DNA from: Duganella phyllosphaerae | GTDB taxonomy: Bacteria; Pseudomonadota; Gammaproteobacteria; Burkholderiales; Burkholderiaceae_D | Length of the DNA: 64,000 bases | Direction of reading: 5' to 3' | Assembly (NCBI RefSeq): GCF_001758785.1 | Contig: NZ_LROM01000147.1 | Coordinates: forward strand, 110,079-174,078 | In this document: positions 16,936 to 25,753 of the stretch, one piece after another | Layout of the letters: each line of letters opens with the position of its first letter | Position numbering within the stretch: position 1 is the first letter of the stretch | Translations under genes and position numbers: made by a program | The notes under the pieces: generated by a model | What the model was told of the DNA's origin: nothing | Databases searched by the model: none | What the model saw: only the letters and a program-made list of their open reading frames with translations

Positions 16936-18255
16936 ATGAATCCAAAATTGCTGTTCTGGGTACCCGCCGCCTTGCGCACTGCGCTCGTCGCGGCGGGCTG
17001 CGCGTTGCTGGGCTGGATGTTCGGCTGGATGACCGGCGTGGTGGTCGCCTTGCTGGCAACGATGGTGATGGTGTTCGTGCAACTGTCCTACCTTTACCAG
17101 CTCAGCAACTGGATGGACGACCCGCAAAGCGCCAAGCTGCCCGATGGCTGGGGCGCCTGGACCAATATCTTCTCGCGCCTGTACCGCATGCGCCGCGACG
17201 ACGAAAAAAACCAGACCGAGCTGACCGAGTGGCTGGCGCGCTTCCGCCAGGCCATGCACTTGCTGCCCGACGGCGTGGTGATCATGGACGACGTGCTGTT
17301 CCTCGAGTGGTGCAACCCGGCTGCCGAAAAGCACCTGGGCCTCACGCACGAGCGCGACAAGGGCATGCGCGTGACCAACCTGGTGCGTAACCCGGACTTC
17401 ATGGATTACATCATCCTCGGTCGCTACGAGCAGCCGCTGACGATCAGCTTCCGCGAGCGCAAGCTGATCGTGCACATCATTCCGTTCGAGAACCGGCGCC
17501 AGATCCTGGTCACGCACGACGCCACCGAAACCGAGCGCATCGAAGAGATGCGGCGCGACTTCATCGCCAACGCGTCGCACGAGCTGCGCACGCCGTTGAC
17601 GGTGATCGTCGGTTTCCTGGAAATTGCCGCCTCCGAGGGTCTCGACGTGGCCACCCGCAACTCCCATTTGAAACTGATGACCGAGCAGGGCCACCGCATG
17701 CAGCACCTGATCGAGGACATGCTGACCTTGTCGCGGCTCGAATCGGTCGATTACCCGATGCGGCCCGAGACGGTCGATATCGGCCGCCTGATGGAGCAGG
17801 TGGCCAGCGACGCCCGCGCCTTATCGGCCGGCAAGCACGAGATCACCCTGCAGATCGACGGCCCGGACATCGTGGGCAGCTACGACGAATTGCACAGCGC
17901 CTTCGGCAACCTGGCGTCGAACGCGGTGCGCTACACGCCGGCTGGCGGCAAGATCGCGCTGGTGTGGCGCGAGTTCGAGGCGGGCATCAAATTCAAGGTG
18001 GAAGATACCGGCATCGGCATCAGCCCGGAGCACATCTCGCGCCTGACCGAGCGTTTCTACCGGGTGGACAAGAGCCGCTCGCGCGAAACCCAGGGCACCG
18101 GCCTGGGCCTGGCCATCGTCAAGCACGTGCTGCTGCGCCATGGCGGCACATTGCAGATCAAGTCGGAAGCAGGCAAGGGCAGTACCTTTATCGTCTGCCT
18201 GCCCAAGAGCGCGATCGTGCCGAAGCAGGCTGAATTGCTGCTCGGGCAGGCCTGA
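16936..18255 (+). CDS. phoR: Phosphate regulon sensor histidine kinase PhoR
   Basis: Membrane kinase that phosphorylates PhoB when phosphate is low. The 439 residues contain two N-terminal hydrophobic helices with almost no periplasmic loop, as in other PhoR proteins, a PAS domain (about 95-190), a HisKA domain with the phosphorylated His215 in ASHELRTPL, and a HATPase domain (N box NLASNAVRYTP, G1 DTGIGI, G2 GTGLGLAIV). I start at 16936 (MNPKLLFW), four bases after the phoB stop; an upstream in-frame ATG at 16903 would overlap phoB and add unlike residues. Confidence 0.95.
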   Translation: MNPKLLFWVPAALRTALVAAGCALLGWMFGWMTGVVVALLATMVMVFVQLSYLYQLSNWMDDPQSAKLPDGWGAWTNIFSRLYRMRRDDEKNQTELTEWLARFRQAMHLLPDGVVIMDDVLFLEWCNPAAEKHLGLTHERDKGMRVTNLVRNPDFMDYIILGRYEQPLTISFRERKLIVHIIPFENRRQILVTHDATETERIEEMRRDFIANASHELRTPLTVIVGFLEIAASEGLDVATRNSHLKLMTEQGHRMQHLIEDMLTLSRLESVDYPMRPETVDIGRLMEQVASDARALSAGKHEITLQIDGPDIVGSYDELHSAFGNLASNAVRYTPAGGKIALVWREFEAGIKFKVEDTGIGISPEHISRLTERFYRVDKSRSRETQGTGLGLAIVKHVLLRHGGTLQIKSEAGKGSTFIVCLPKSAIVPKQAELLLGQA

Positions 18256-18300
18256 CCCCGCACCCCCAACGCAGCGGGGTCACGGGGTTAAAAAGCCCCC
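18253..18300 (+). terminator. Hairpin at the phoR stop codon, between convergent genes
   Basis: A 9-bp stem, TGACCCCGC (18253-18261, including the phoR TGA) with GCGGGGTCA (18274-18282), is followed by a short GGGG-TTAAAAA-GCCCCC hairpin just before the DUF1232 stop. No strong T-run follows on the plus strand, so termination strength is uncertain. Confidence 0.5.
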
Positions 18301-18302
18301 TG

Positions 18303-18653
18303 TCAGTCCAGCCACTGCGCCAGCGTGGCCTGGGCCTTGGCCTTGTGCTCATCCTTGATGTACACGGCCACCGCGCCCAGCGCCGCCAATAAAATCCCCA
18401 GGTCATCGCTGTACCCGACCACCGGCAGCAGGTCGGGTATGCCGTCCAGCGGCGAGATGAAATAGCCGAGCGCGCCGTAGATGGTGGCCTTGGCCCAGCG
18501 CGGTGTGTCCGGGTCGGTGGCCGAGTAGTACATCTTCAGTGCCGGCTCCAGCACGCCGCGGCCCGCCGTCTTGGCGTAGGCCTTCACCTTGCCCCAGAAG
18601 CCGTCGTCGGAATACTGCGCCGTGTAGTCGGCGGCGTTGTCGGTCTTTGCCAT
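18303..18653 (-). CDS. DUF1232 (YkvA-like) small membrane-associated protein
   Basis: A 116-residue protein with the DUF1232 signature: DPDTPRWAKATIYGALGYFISPLDGIPDLLPVVGYSDDLGIL, here read in two segments around Pro-Leu-Asp and Ile-Pro-Asp. One hydrophobic helix precedes the PDGIPD-type turn. The molecular function of the family is unknown. I take MAKTDNAADY at 18653 as the start; MRLEQP at 18671 in the same frame is possible and neither has a strong ribosome binding site. It is convergent with phoR and lies 65 bases after the AI-2E-type permease gene. Confidence 0.8.
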   Translation of the reverse strand: MAKTDNAADYTAQYSDDGFWGKVKAYAKTAGRGVLEPALKMYYSATDPDTPRWAKATIYGALGYFISPLDGIPDLLPVVGYSDDLGILLAALGAVAVYIKDEHKAKAQATLAQWLD

Positions 18654-18718
18654 TGGCTGTTCCAGTCTCATGGTGGTGATGCGGGCTATAGTAGCGGCAA
18701 ACCCGCTTCGGCGTCGCG

Positions 18719-20620
18719 CTATGCCTTGCGCGGCATGGCCCGCAAGCAAGCATTCACCGCATCTTCGAACGAATCGGAGACGTGGTCGGCCTGCGGGAAG
18801 TCGCAATCTTTGAGGTCGCGGTCGCCGAACGGGCTCGGCAGCAGAACCGCCAGCTGCTTGGCGTGCGGCAGCCGTACCCGCAGCTCGGCCATCAACTGGC
18901 GCATTTGCGGCGTGTCGTTGACAGGATCGACCGACACCAGGCACACGATGGACACCAGTTCGGCCGTGGCCTCGGGCGGCAGCGGCTCGTCGATGTCTTC
19001 GCTGCTCATGCTGCGGGCGTCGAGCTTCTGGTCGCGCATGATGCGCACCAGGATCTCGGTGGCCAGTTCGTCGTATGACGTCGCCAGGCCCACGCTCAGG
19101 ATCATGCTGCCTGGCGGGATGTCGAACGATCCCTGCCATTCGCCGGTGGCCGAGATGCGCCGCTCGCGCAGCTGGCGGCCGATGCCCATGCCGGCCAGCG
19201 CCGAGCTGCCTTTGCCGGCCTTGGGCGCCTTGGGGCGGCGCCACCAGGACTTGCGGTCGCTCAGCGCCTCGATCACGGTGATGATGGCGGTGGTGACCTT
19301 GGCTTGTTCATCGGTCGTGATGGTTTTGCCGCGCAGGTCGAAATTGGCAAGGTGCAGCGCCGGCACCAGCACGCTGTCGCAGTACTGGGCCAGCGTCTTC
19401 TTGCGCATGTAGCGGCGCGCCGCGTCGATGATCTCGTGGGCGTCGCCCGACAAGGCGCGCTGGTAGAAATTCTGCGGCAGGGTCAGTGCCGGCAATTCAC
19501 CGAACATGATTTCCAGCACCTTCAAGGCCCGGATATAGCGGCCCGCCACCACCAGGCACAAGGTGAGCGGGGTGGACAGCACCAGTCCCACCGGGCCCCA
19601 GATCCAGCTCCAGAAAATCGCCGCCACCACCACCGACAGCGGCGACAGCCCGGTGGTGTGGCCGTACAGCTTGGGCTCCACGGTCTGGGCCACGATGATG
19701 TCCACGATCAAAAAGATACCGAGCGTCATCAGCGCCAGCGACCAGCCCGGGTCGATGGCGGCGGCCAGCAGGGTGGCGCACAGCGCGGCAATCCAGAAGC
19801 CGACGTAAGGCACGTAGCGCAGCACGGCGGTCATGGTGGCCCACAGCAGCGCCTGCGACAGGCCGATGATCGACAAGCCGATCCAGATCACCAGCCCGGT
19901 ACAGGCATTGACCGCGAACTGCGAGATGAAAAAGCGTGACAAGCGCTCGCCCGCGTCGTTGACCGCTACCGTGGTGGCGCGCAAGTCCTCGCCACCGGCC
20001 AGGCGGATAAAGCGGTCGCGCAGCGATTCGTGTTCGAGCAGCACGAAGATCAGCACGATGAAGACAATGCCGGCCGTCTCCAGCGGCGGCCACACCGAGG
20101 CCACCACCTTGCTGAGGATTTGCAGCGGCTTCAAGTCCGGCTCGTGAATTTCCACCAGCACCGGGGTGGTGCCGTCGCTGGTCAGGCGCGGCTTTTCCGG
20201 CTTGCCGAATTCATCGGTTGAGCCCTGGGTCAGGTGCTCGATCAATTGCCCGGCCGGTCCGCCGATGCTGCCGATGGTGCCGCGCGTGATCTCGTTGAGT
20301 ACTTCGAGCTTGGTGGCGATGGTGTCCTGGTACTGCGGCAGGCTGGCGCCCAGGCGCGTGACCTGGGTGACGATCACCGCGCCGGCCATCAGCACGCAAG
20401 CGGCCACCACCGCCACGCCGGTGAGCACCGAGGCGGTCGGTCCCAGCCCCAGGCGGCGCAGGGCGCGCACGAACGGCGCAATCAAAAAGCTGAGGATGAA
20501 GGCGAGGGTGATCGGGATCAGCACATCGCGGCCGAAATACAACAGTGCCAGGACGGTGGCGGTGCCGACCAGGCCGACAACGGCGTTGGGTAATACGCGA
20601 GCTGGTAATGAATCTGACAC
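18719..20620 (-). CDS. AI-2E transporter family (PerM-like) membrane protein with long C-terminal extension
   Basis: Residues 1 to about 375 form a typical AI-2E/PerM family protein: paired N-terminal helices (FGRDVLIPITLAFILSFLIAPFVRAL), a hydrophilic region near 110-170, then further helices with the family segments LRYVPYVGFWIAAL, VEPKLYGHTTGLSPLSVVVA and FWSWIWGPVGLVLSTPLTLCL. About 255 more residues follow, soluble and without membrane segments, roughly doubling the usual 350-residue length. The extension includes a Rossmann-like stretch (ILSVGLATSYDELATEIL, VCLVSVDPVNDTPQMRQL). Members move small molecules or ions; the substrate here is unknown. Expected location is the inner membrane with the extension in the cytoplasm. 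Confidence 0.85.
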   Translation of the reverse strand: MSDSLPARVLPNAVVGLVGTATVLALLYFGRDVLIPITLAFILSFLIAPFVRALRRLGLGPTASVLTGVAVVAACVLMAGAVIVTQVTRLGASLPQYQDTIATKLEVLNEITRGTIGSIGGPAGQLIEHLTQGSTDEFGKPEKPRLTSDGTTPVLVEIHEPDLKPLQILSKVVASVWPPLETAGIVFIVLIFVLLEHESLRDRFIRLAGGEDLRATTVAVNDAGERLSRFFISQFAVNACTGLVIWIGLSIIGLSQALLWATMTAVLRYVPYVGFWIAALCATLLAAAIDPGWSLALMTLGIFLIVDIIVAQTVEPKLYGHTTGLSPLSVVVAAIFWSWIWGPVGLVLSTPLTLCLVVAGRYIRALKVLEIMFGELPALTLPQNFYQRALSGDAHEIIDAARRYMRKKTLAQYCDSVLVPALHLANFDLRGKTITTDEQAKVTTAIITVIEALSDRKSWWRRPKAPKAGKGSSALAGMGIGRQLRERRISATGEWQGSFDIPPGSMILSVGLATSYDELATEILVRIMRDQKLDARSMSSEDIDEPLPPEATAELVSIVCLVSVDPVNDTPQMRQLMAELRVRLPHAKQLAVLLPSPFGDRDLKDCDFPQADHVSDSFEDAVNACLRAMPRKA

Positions 20621-20725
20621 CGTGTTCCCTGAAAATCGTGAGCGTGACGCAGGGCGACGCGCCTGCTTTTCGAGCCTAGATTATGGGGTGCACGGTGTCA
20701 ATCGAATTTACCCCGCGCAACAGGG

Positions 20726-21280
20726 TCAGCCGACTTTCCTGGGCGTGATGCCGGCGGCCTGCATGGCCGCATCGCGGGCGGCGTTGATCTCGTCCACCAT
20801 GTCGCTCAGGCCGCGTGCAGTCACCGTCGGCAGCTGTGACTGGTCCACCCTGGACGACGAGGCGAAGTCGCTGGCGCTGGTCTGGCCGGGCAGCGGCAGG
20901 AAGTGATCGTAAATCACCTTGCCCGGTACGGCCCGCATCAGTTCCGCCAGCCGGCGGTCGGCCAGGCTCTGGCCAGCATAGTCTTCGGTGAGCTTAAGGC
21001 CTGGCACGTTTTGCTGGGTGTACGTGCTGCCGCTGTCGTACACCATGGCCACCACCTGGCCATTCTTGACGATCTGCGCGAACACCTTGTCGGGATTGGC
21101 AGCGGCCGCCGCCTGGCTGGCTTGCTGGCGCGCCGCCACCTGCTGGTCGTGCAGGGCCAGCTCGGCCTGCACGTGCTCGGGCAGCTTGAACGCCACCATT
21201 TTCTTTTGCTCGACCAATTGGCCGATAGAAGTGACAGGGCCCTGGACCTTGAACGAAGCCGAACCTTCGATGCGCGACAT
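20726..21280 (-). CDS. Hypothetical protein, 184 residues, no recognised domain
   Basis: I do not recognise a family. The protein has no signal peptide or membrane segment. It has an Ala/Gln-rich helical stretch near residues 45-62 (HDQQVAARQQASQAAAAA), a central segment KVFAQIVKNGQVVAMVYDSG that reads like a short beta hairpin, and a polar C-terminus. Start at 21280 is supported by AAGGAG upstream (CCCAAGGAGTTGCC). Codon usage and GC content match neighbouring genes, so it looks like a resident coding gene. It stands alone between the AI-2E-type permease gene and mipA, all on the minus strand. Confidence 0.7.
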   Translation of the reverse strand: MSRIEGSASFKVQGPVTSIGQLVEQKKMVAFKLPEHVQAELALHDQQVAARQQASQAAAAANPDKVFAQIVKNGQVVAMVYDSGSTYTQQNVPGLKLTEDYAGQSLADRRLAELMRAVPGKVIYDHFLPLPGQTSASDFASSSRVDQSQLPTVTARGLSDMVDEINAARDAAMQAAGITPRKVG

Positions 21281-21385
21281 GGCAACTCCTTGGGTTATAA
21301 GCGGAAGACCAAGTCAGGTTAGCACAAAAAGTAATACTTTCGGTAAACATTGACTTTCAACCACATAGTCTCCCGCGTCCTGTCC

Positions 21386-22180
21386 TCAGAACTTGTAGAC
21401 CAGGCCGGTCGTGACCATCGGCGTGGTCTTGCGCTTGGTCAGCGGACTGTCGGCAGCGTCGCCCACCAGGCGGGTGGCGCTTGCGGCGCTGGTGACCGAC
21501 CAGCGCGCATCGATCGCGTGGTTCCAGCTGACACCGACGTTGATATTCTCGAAGCCGCGTTCGGCGCGGTAACTGCCATAGCCCGAGCGCGCACTCTGGG
21601 CGGCGGTCACGCCGTAATAAGTTTGCGCGTGCTTGTTGTCGCCATATACGGCGGCCGCGTTGAACGACAGCTGGTCGGTGGCGCTGGTGTAGAACGGCGT
21701 CGAGGCGCCGATCGTGTAGGTGCTGCCGTTTTCGCGCCGGGACAGGGCCTGGGCGGTGCTCAGCGACAGGCCGATGGTGCCCACCTTGTAGGTGGCGGTC
21801 AGCAAGGCCAGCGCGCCGCCACTGACGTTACCCATGCCGCGCAGGTCGTCGGAGCCGGCGCCGAAGTTACGCTTGTGCTCGTCGCGCTTGCCGCCGTAGG
21901 TCAACGCAGCCGACAGGCCGAAGCCGCCGGCCGCAGTCTGGTAACCGAGGCCGCGCCGGGTGCTGGCAAAGAAGCCGTTGCCGAAGCTGTGGTCGACGAT
22001 GGGCACGCCCACGAAATGGTTGTCGTCGGCGCCGGCGTATTCGGGCACGTAGCCGATGCCGATGCCGACCAGCGTGCCTTCGGGGGCGGCCTGGGCAGCA
22101 GCATGGCCGGCGGCGCCGACAGCGCACAGGGTGGCGAACAGGGGCGCTAACTTGAGGTTGAAATTGAGGCTGAAACGCAT
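21386..22180 (-). CDS. MipA/OmpV family outer-membrane protein
   Basis: A 264-residue beta-barrel protein with a signal peptide (about 1-30, ending AAAQA) and the MipA/OmpV pattern: an early G-x-G-x-x-x-x-P-E-Y-A-G-A-D motif (GIGYVPEYAGADDNH), repeated amphipathic strands with glycine turns, and a C-terminal VYKF. In E. coli MipA bridges peptidoglycan synthase and hydrolase, but many members are simple outer-membrane proteins. I start at 22180, where AGGAA precedes the ATG, instead of the in-frame ATG 39 bases upstream. Ends in a terminal phenylalanine as expected for barrel insertion. Confidence 0.88.
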   Translation of the reverse strand: MRFSLNFNLKLAPLFATLCAVGAAGHAAAQAAPEGTLVGIGIGYVPEYAGADDNHFVGVPIVDHSFGNGFFASTRRGLGYQTAAGGFGLSAALTYGGKRDEHKRNFGAGSDDLRGMGNVSGGALALLTATYKVGTIGLSLSTAQALSRRENGSTYTIGASTPFYTSATDQLSFNAAAVYGDNKHAQTYYGVTAAQSARSGYGSYRAERGFENINVGVSWNHAIDARWSVTSAASATRLVGDAADSPLTKRKTTPMVTTGLVYKF

Positions 22181-22346
22181 GATGTTTTCCTGAGTAAGTG
22201 GTTCGGAGTCTGCTGGCATCTTGGCGTGCCGGCCGGGACGGGTGGCAGTGTGTCACAAACCGCGCCAGACGCCGACACCGCAGGTGAAGTATCATTTGGC
22301 GAATTCACTGGTATCGCCTGCCGATGCCGCGCCCCCTGGAGCCGCC

Positions 22347-23057
22347 ATGCCTGATACCGCTGCAATACAAACCGCACCTGGGTCCGCCCCCCAGCCCGCG
22401 CTGACCCTGTATTACCACCCGCTGGCCTCGTTCTGCCACAAGGTGCTGATCGCCCTGTACGAGAACGGCACCGACTTCGACAAGCGCATCATCAACGTGG
22501 GCGAGGACGCCGACCGCGCCGAACTCACTGCCATGTGGCCGATCTGCAAGTTCCCGGTGATCCGCGACCACGAGCGGCTGCGCGATATTCCGGAAACTTC
22601 GATCATCATCGAGTACCTGGACCGCCATTTTCCCGGCCCGCAACCGATGATCCCGGCCGACTGGGACGCCGCGCTCGACGTGCGCCTGTGGGACCGCTTC
22701 TTCGACAATTACGTGCAGGTGCCGGTGCAGACCATCGTCACCGGCCACCTGACCGGCATGCAGTGCGACCGCACCAAGGAGCGCACCAAGCTCAAGACCG
22801 CCTACAAGATGATCGAAAAGCGCATGGCCAGCCGCGCATGGATGAGTGGCGAGCACTTCAGCATGGCCGATTGCGCGGCGGCGCCGGCACTGTTCTATGC
22901 CGCCACGCTGCTGCCATTCCCCGAGGAATACACCAATTTGCAATCGTATTTCGAGCGGCTGGTGCTGCGCCCGTCGGTGCAACGCGTGCTGGAAGAGTCC
23001 AAGCCGTACTTCTCGCTGTATCCGTTCGTGGCCGGTATTCCCGAGCGCTTCCTTTAA
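22347..23057 (+). CDS. Glutathione S-transferase family protein
   Basis: A 236-residue protein with an N-terminal thioredoxin-like domain (LYYHPLASFCHKVLIALYENG, cis-proline in KFPVI, ETSIIIEYLD) and an all-helical C-terminal domain (SGEHFSMADCAAAPALFYA). The active-site position is SFCHK, a Ser/Cys arrangement typical of bacterial beta or theta-like GSTs. Start at 22347 has GGAG six bases upstream. A TTG-extended frame reaching back to 22221 is less likely. Followed by an SDR gene 77 bases later. Substrate unknown. Confidence 0.9.
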   Translation: MPDTAAIQTAPGSAPQPALTLYYHPLASFCHKVLIALYENGTDFDKRIINVGEDADRAELTAMWPICKFPVIRDHERLRDIPETSIIIEYLDRHFPGPQPMIPADWDAALDVRLWDRFFDNYVQVPVQTIVTGHLTGMQCDRTKERTKLKTAYKMIEKRMASRAWMSGEHFSMADCAAAPALFYAATLLPFPEEYTNLQSYFERLVLRPSVQRVLEESKPYFSLYPFVAGIPERFL

Positions 23058-23134
23058 AGGTGCAGTGCCGCACAGTGTGTGCGGGGAGAACTTGAAATCA
23101 TCGGTTACTCCCCCGTTCCCACTGAAAGGCAATC

Positions 23135-24163
23135 ATGCAACCTGAAAATCCCAATTCGTCGCGCCGCGCGATGGTCGGTGGCCTGGCCACCGGTCTGCTC
23201 GGTGCTGCCATCGTCCCGGCCTCGGCTGCCGCAGCTCCAGCTGGCGGCAATGCCCAGGGCACGCCGGCATCCGCACCGGATGTGCCGCTGCTCGATCCCC
23301 GTACCGCCTATAAACAGCCGCCGTTCGAGACCCAGCAGCAACCGTGGCCGGGCCTGACCGGCAAGATGAAACCGCGTCCCGATCATGGCGAAACCAGTTA
23401 CAAGGGCAGTGGCCGCCTCAAGGGGCGCAAGGCCTTGATCACCGGCGGCGACTCGGGCATCGGCCGCGCTGCCGCCATCGCCTACGCGCGCGAAGGCGCC
23501 GACGTGGCGATCAACTACTTGCCGGCCGAGGAAGCCGATGCACGCGAAGTGGCCGACCTGATCCGCGCCGCCGGGCGCAAGGCCGTGCTGATTCCGGGCG
23601 ACCTCAAGGATGAGGCATTCTGCCGCAAGCTGGTGGCTGACGCGGCGCGCGATCTTGGCGGTCTCGACATCGTGGTCAACAACGCCGCCCGCCAGTTTTC
23701 GCGCAAATCCATTCTCGAACTGACCACGGCCGAGTTCGACGAGACCTATAAAACCAACGTGTATGCGACGTTCTGGGTGACCAAGGCGGCGGTGCCGCTG
23801 CTCAAGCCGGGGGCGACCATCATCAACACCACGTCGGTGCAGGCGTACGATCCGAGCGAGAACCTGCTCGACTATGCGTCCACCAAGGCGGCGATCATGA
23901 ATTTCAGCAAGGGATTGGCCAAGCAGCTGGCGCCGAAGGGCATCCGCGTGAACGCGGTGGCGCCGGGGCCGTTCTGGACCCCGCTGCAGGTGACCGGTGG
24001 CCAGCCGCCGGAAAAGCTGCCGGAGTTTGGCGCCGACTCGCCGCTGCAACGCCCGGGCCAGCCAGCCGAGCTGGCCGGCGTGTACGTGTTGCTGGCCTCT
24101 AACGAGTCGAGCTACGCCACCGGGCAAGTGTACGCGGCCGTGGGCGGAGCGGGCGGTCCATAA
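23135..24163 (+). CDS. SDR family oxidoreductase with Tat-like signal peptide
   Basis: The first ~38 residues form a twin-arginine type leader (SRRAMVGGLATGLLGAAIVPASAAAA). Then comes the opening of the stress-protein-39/YghA group of short-chain dehydrogenases (YKQPPFETQQQPWPGLTGKM..RPDHGE). The catalytic core has the NAD(P) motif TGGDSGIG (103-110), NNAA, and the active-site Tyr247-x-x-x-Lys251 (YASTK). Length is 342 residues, about 40 more than cytosolic homologues because of the leader. The Tat-like signal implies folding with cofactor in the cytoplasm and export to the periplasm. It may be an aldehyde or alcohol reductase; the substrate is unknown. Confidence 0.88.
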   Translation: MQPENPNSSRRAMVGGLATGLLGAAIVPASAAAAPAGGNAQGTPASAPDVPLLDPRTAYKQPPFETQQQPWPGLTGKMKPRPDHGETSYKGSGRLKGRKALITGGDSGIGRAAAIAYAREGADVAINYLPAEEADAREVADLIRAAGRKAVLIPGDLKDEAFCRKLVADAARDLGGLDIVVNNAARQFSRKSILELTTAEFDETYKTNVYATFWVTKAAVPLLKPGATIINTTSVQAYDPSENLLDYASTKAAIMNFSKGLAKQLAPKGIRVNAVAPGPFWTPLQVTGGQPPEKLPEFGADSPLQRPGQPAELAGVYVLLASNESSYATGQVYAAVGGAGGP

Positions 24164-24174
24164 CCGCCTGATTG

Positions 24175-24708
24175 CTAGTTCTTGTTGCCGCTGTCTTCCG
24201 CGCTTTGCATCGATGCCGGTTCCTGCATGGCGCGGTTTTGTGTGGCGGCCTGGGCGAAGCGGCTGGCCTGGTCGATCAGGTCGCGGCTGGCGGTCTGGTT
24301 GATGCGCCATTGCTGGTCGGTTTCGGTGGCCGCCTTGTGCGACACCACCTCGGCCAGCGCGGTGGCGGTGCGCGTGGTTTGCGGCACGTGCTGGCGCATG
24401 ACGTCGGTGATCGATGTCTGAAAGTCGCTGGCGACTTGCGCCACCTGTTTCTGATACGACTGCAAGGCCTGGACGACCGCCTCAGCGGTGGGGCCGGCGA
24501 CTTCGCTGCGCTCGGCGGCGGGCGTGAGCACGGCTTGTTGCCAGGCGTTGGCCGATTGCTGCAGCCAGTCGCGGCCGAATTGCAGGTTGGCTTCTGCAAG
24601 TTGCCGGGTGGAGTTAACCACGGCCAGCGCCACGTCGTTGAAGTACGCGATTCTTGCTTCCATGTGTTCTTTGGCTAGCGGCGAGACGGTGTCCACAAAC
24701 GAATTCAT
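24175..24708 (-). CDS. Phasin family protein
   Basis: A 177-residue helical protein with the phasin pattern: amphipathic helices with no cysteine (HMEARIAYFNDVALAVVNSTRQLAEANLQFGRDWLQ) and an Ala/Gln-rich C-terminal half. Phasins coat polyhydroxyalkanoate granules. Start at 24708 is set by GAGGAG seven bases upstream; the longer in-frame ORF adds an unlikely basic leader. Convergent with the SDR gene, 11 bases away. No PHA synthase is in the window. Confidence 0.82.
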   Translation of the reverse strand: MNSFVDTVSPLAKEHMEARIAYFNDVALAVVNSTRQLAEANLQFGRDWLQQSANAWQQAVLTPAAERSEVAGPTAEAVVQALQSYQKQVAQVASDFQTSITDVMRQHVPQTTRTATALAEVVSHKAATETDQQWRINQTASRDLIDQASRFAQAATQNRAMQEPASMQSAEDSGNKN

Positions 24709-24964
24709 GTGATGCTCCTCAAACTGGAAAGGGGCCAATACAGGAACTGCCGAGGGCGCTTTGGCCGGACGCCCAGCCTCGTAGTTTCGCAGGTTAAAGC
24801 GCCGCACGCCATACCTGCCGGATCAGAAAAGGTTAAATTTCTTACATTGCCTCATTTCCTGGCACTCTAAGCAACGCTTAAGAACTGCAAGCCGACCCAG
24901 CCGTAATACAGGCTGCGACGCATGGTGGCGCCGACTATAATATTCACCTTCTTCAGGAGAAAAC

Positions 24965-25753
24965 ATGTCGGCACCTTCAGTTCTTTACTTGCATGGCGGT
25001 CCTGGCCTGGGACCCGTCTTTGAGCGCGACCGGTATCCCGACGCGACCCATGTTCACTGGTGGCGCCAGCCGCTGGCCAAGCCGTGCGCGGCGCGGCCGT
25101 TCCTCGACCTGCAGGCGTCCGCGCTGGAAGAATTGCGCCGGCTGGCCGCCGAGCGCGGTGCGCCGGTCACGCTGGCCGCCAGTTCCTTCGGCGCCCACCT
25201 GGCCGTGCACCTGGCCACCCATGCGCCCGAGCTGATCGACCGCATCGTGCTGCTGGCGCCCACTTTCGACCCCGAGCAGGCCGCGCTGCGGCTGGCCCGG
25301 CGTGCGTTCCGGGTGCACACCGACCACCCGGGCGCCGGCCAGTTGGCCATTGCGCTGGCCGCCTACGAGGACGACCCGGGCCGGCCGCGTTTCTGGGACG
25401 TGTTCGGCGCGCTGTCGCTGCTGCCCGATGTGACGTCGCTGTACTTCGGCCCCAACGGCGGCGCGGCGGCAGCACGCTCGTTCGCCGAGCTGATCGAGCA
25501 GCCGGGCGCATTCGACGGTCCGACGTCGGTGGCGACGTCCGACGATTTTTCGGCGATCGACCGCCGTCCGGTAGCCAGCCCGTTTACCGGATCCGTGACA
25601 GTGCTGTTCGGCGCGCACGATCCGCTGATCGATGCGCAGCAGGATCAGACGGTATGGAACGTGATCTTCCCCCAAGCCGAGTTCTTCAAGGTGGAGACCG
25701 GGCATTTTCCGCTGCTGGAACTCACCCTGGAAGAGTGCGGGATCGGCGCTTAA
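24965..25753 (+). CDS. Alpha/beta hydrolase
   Basis: A 262-residue alpha/beta hydrolase with HGGPG (10-14) for the oxyanion hole, nucleophile Ser74 in AASSFGA, acid Asp in FGAHDPLID and base His in ETGHFPLLE. The nucleophile elbow lacks the first glycine of GxSxG. Start follows AGGAG at a normal distance. It resembles small serine esterases or proline-iminopeptidase relatives, but substrate cannot be assigned. It ends back to back with the large glycosidase gene. Confidence 0.85.
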   Translation: MSAPSVLYLHGGPGLGPVFERDRYPDATHVHWWRQPLAKPCAARPFLDLQASALEELRRLAAERGAPVTLAASSFGAHLAVHLATHAPELIDRIVLLAPTFDPEQAALRLARRAFRVHTDHPGAGQLAIALAAYEDDPGRPRFWDVFGALSLLPDVTSLYFGPNGGAAAARSFAELIEQPGAFDGPTSVATSDDFSAIDRRPVASPFTGSVTVLFGAHDPLIDAQQDQTVWNVIFPQAEFFKVETGHFPLLELTLEECGIGA

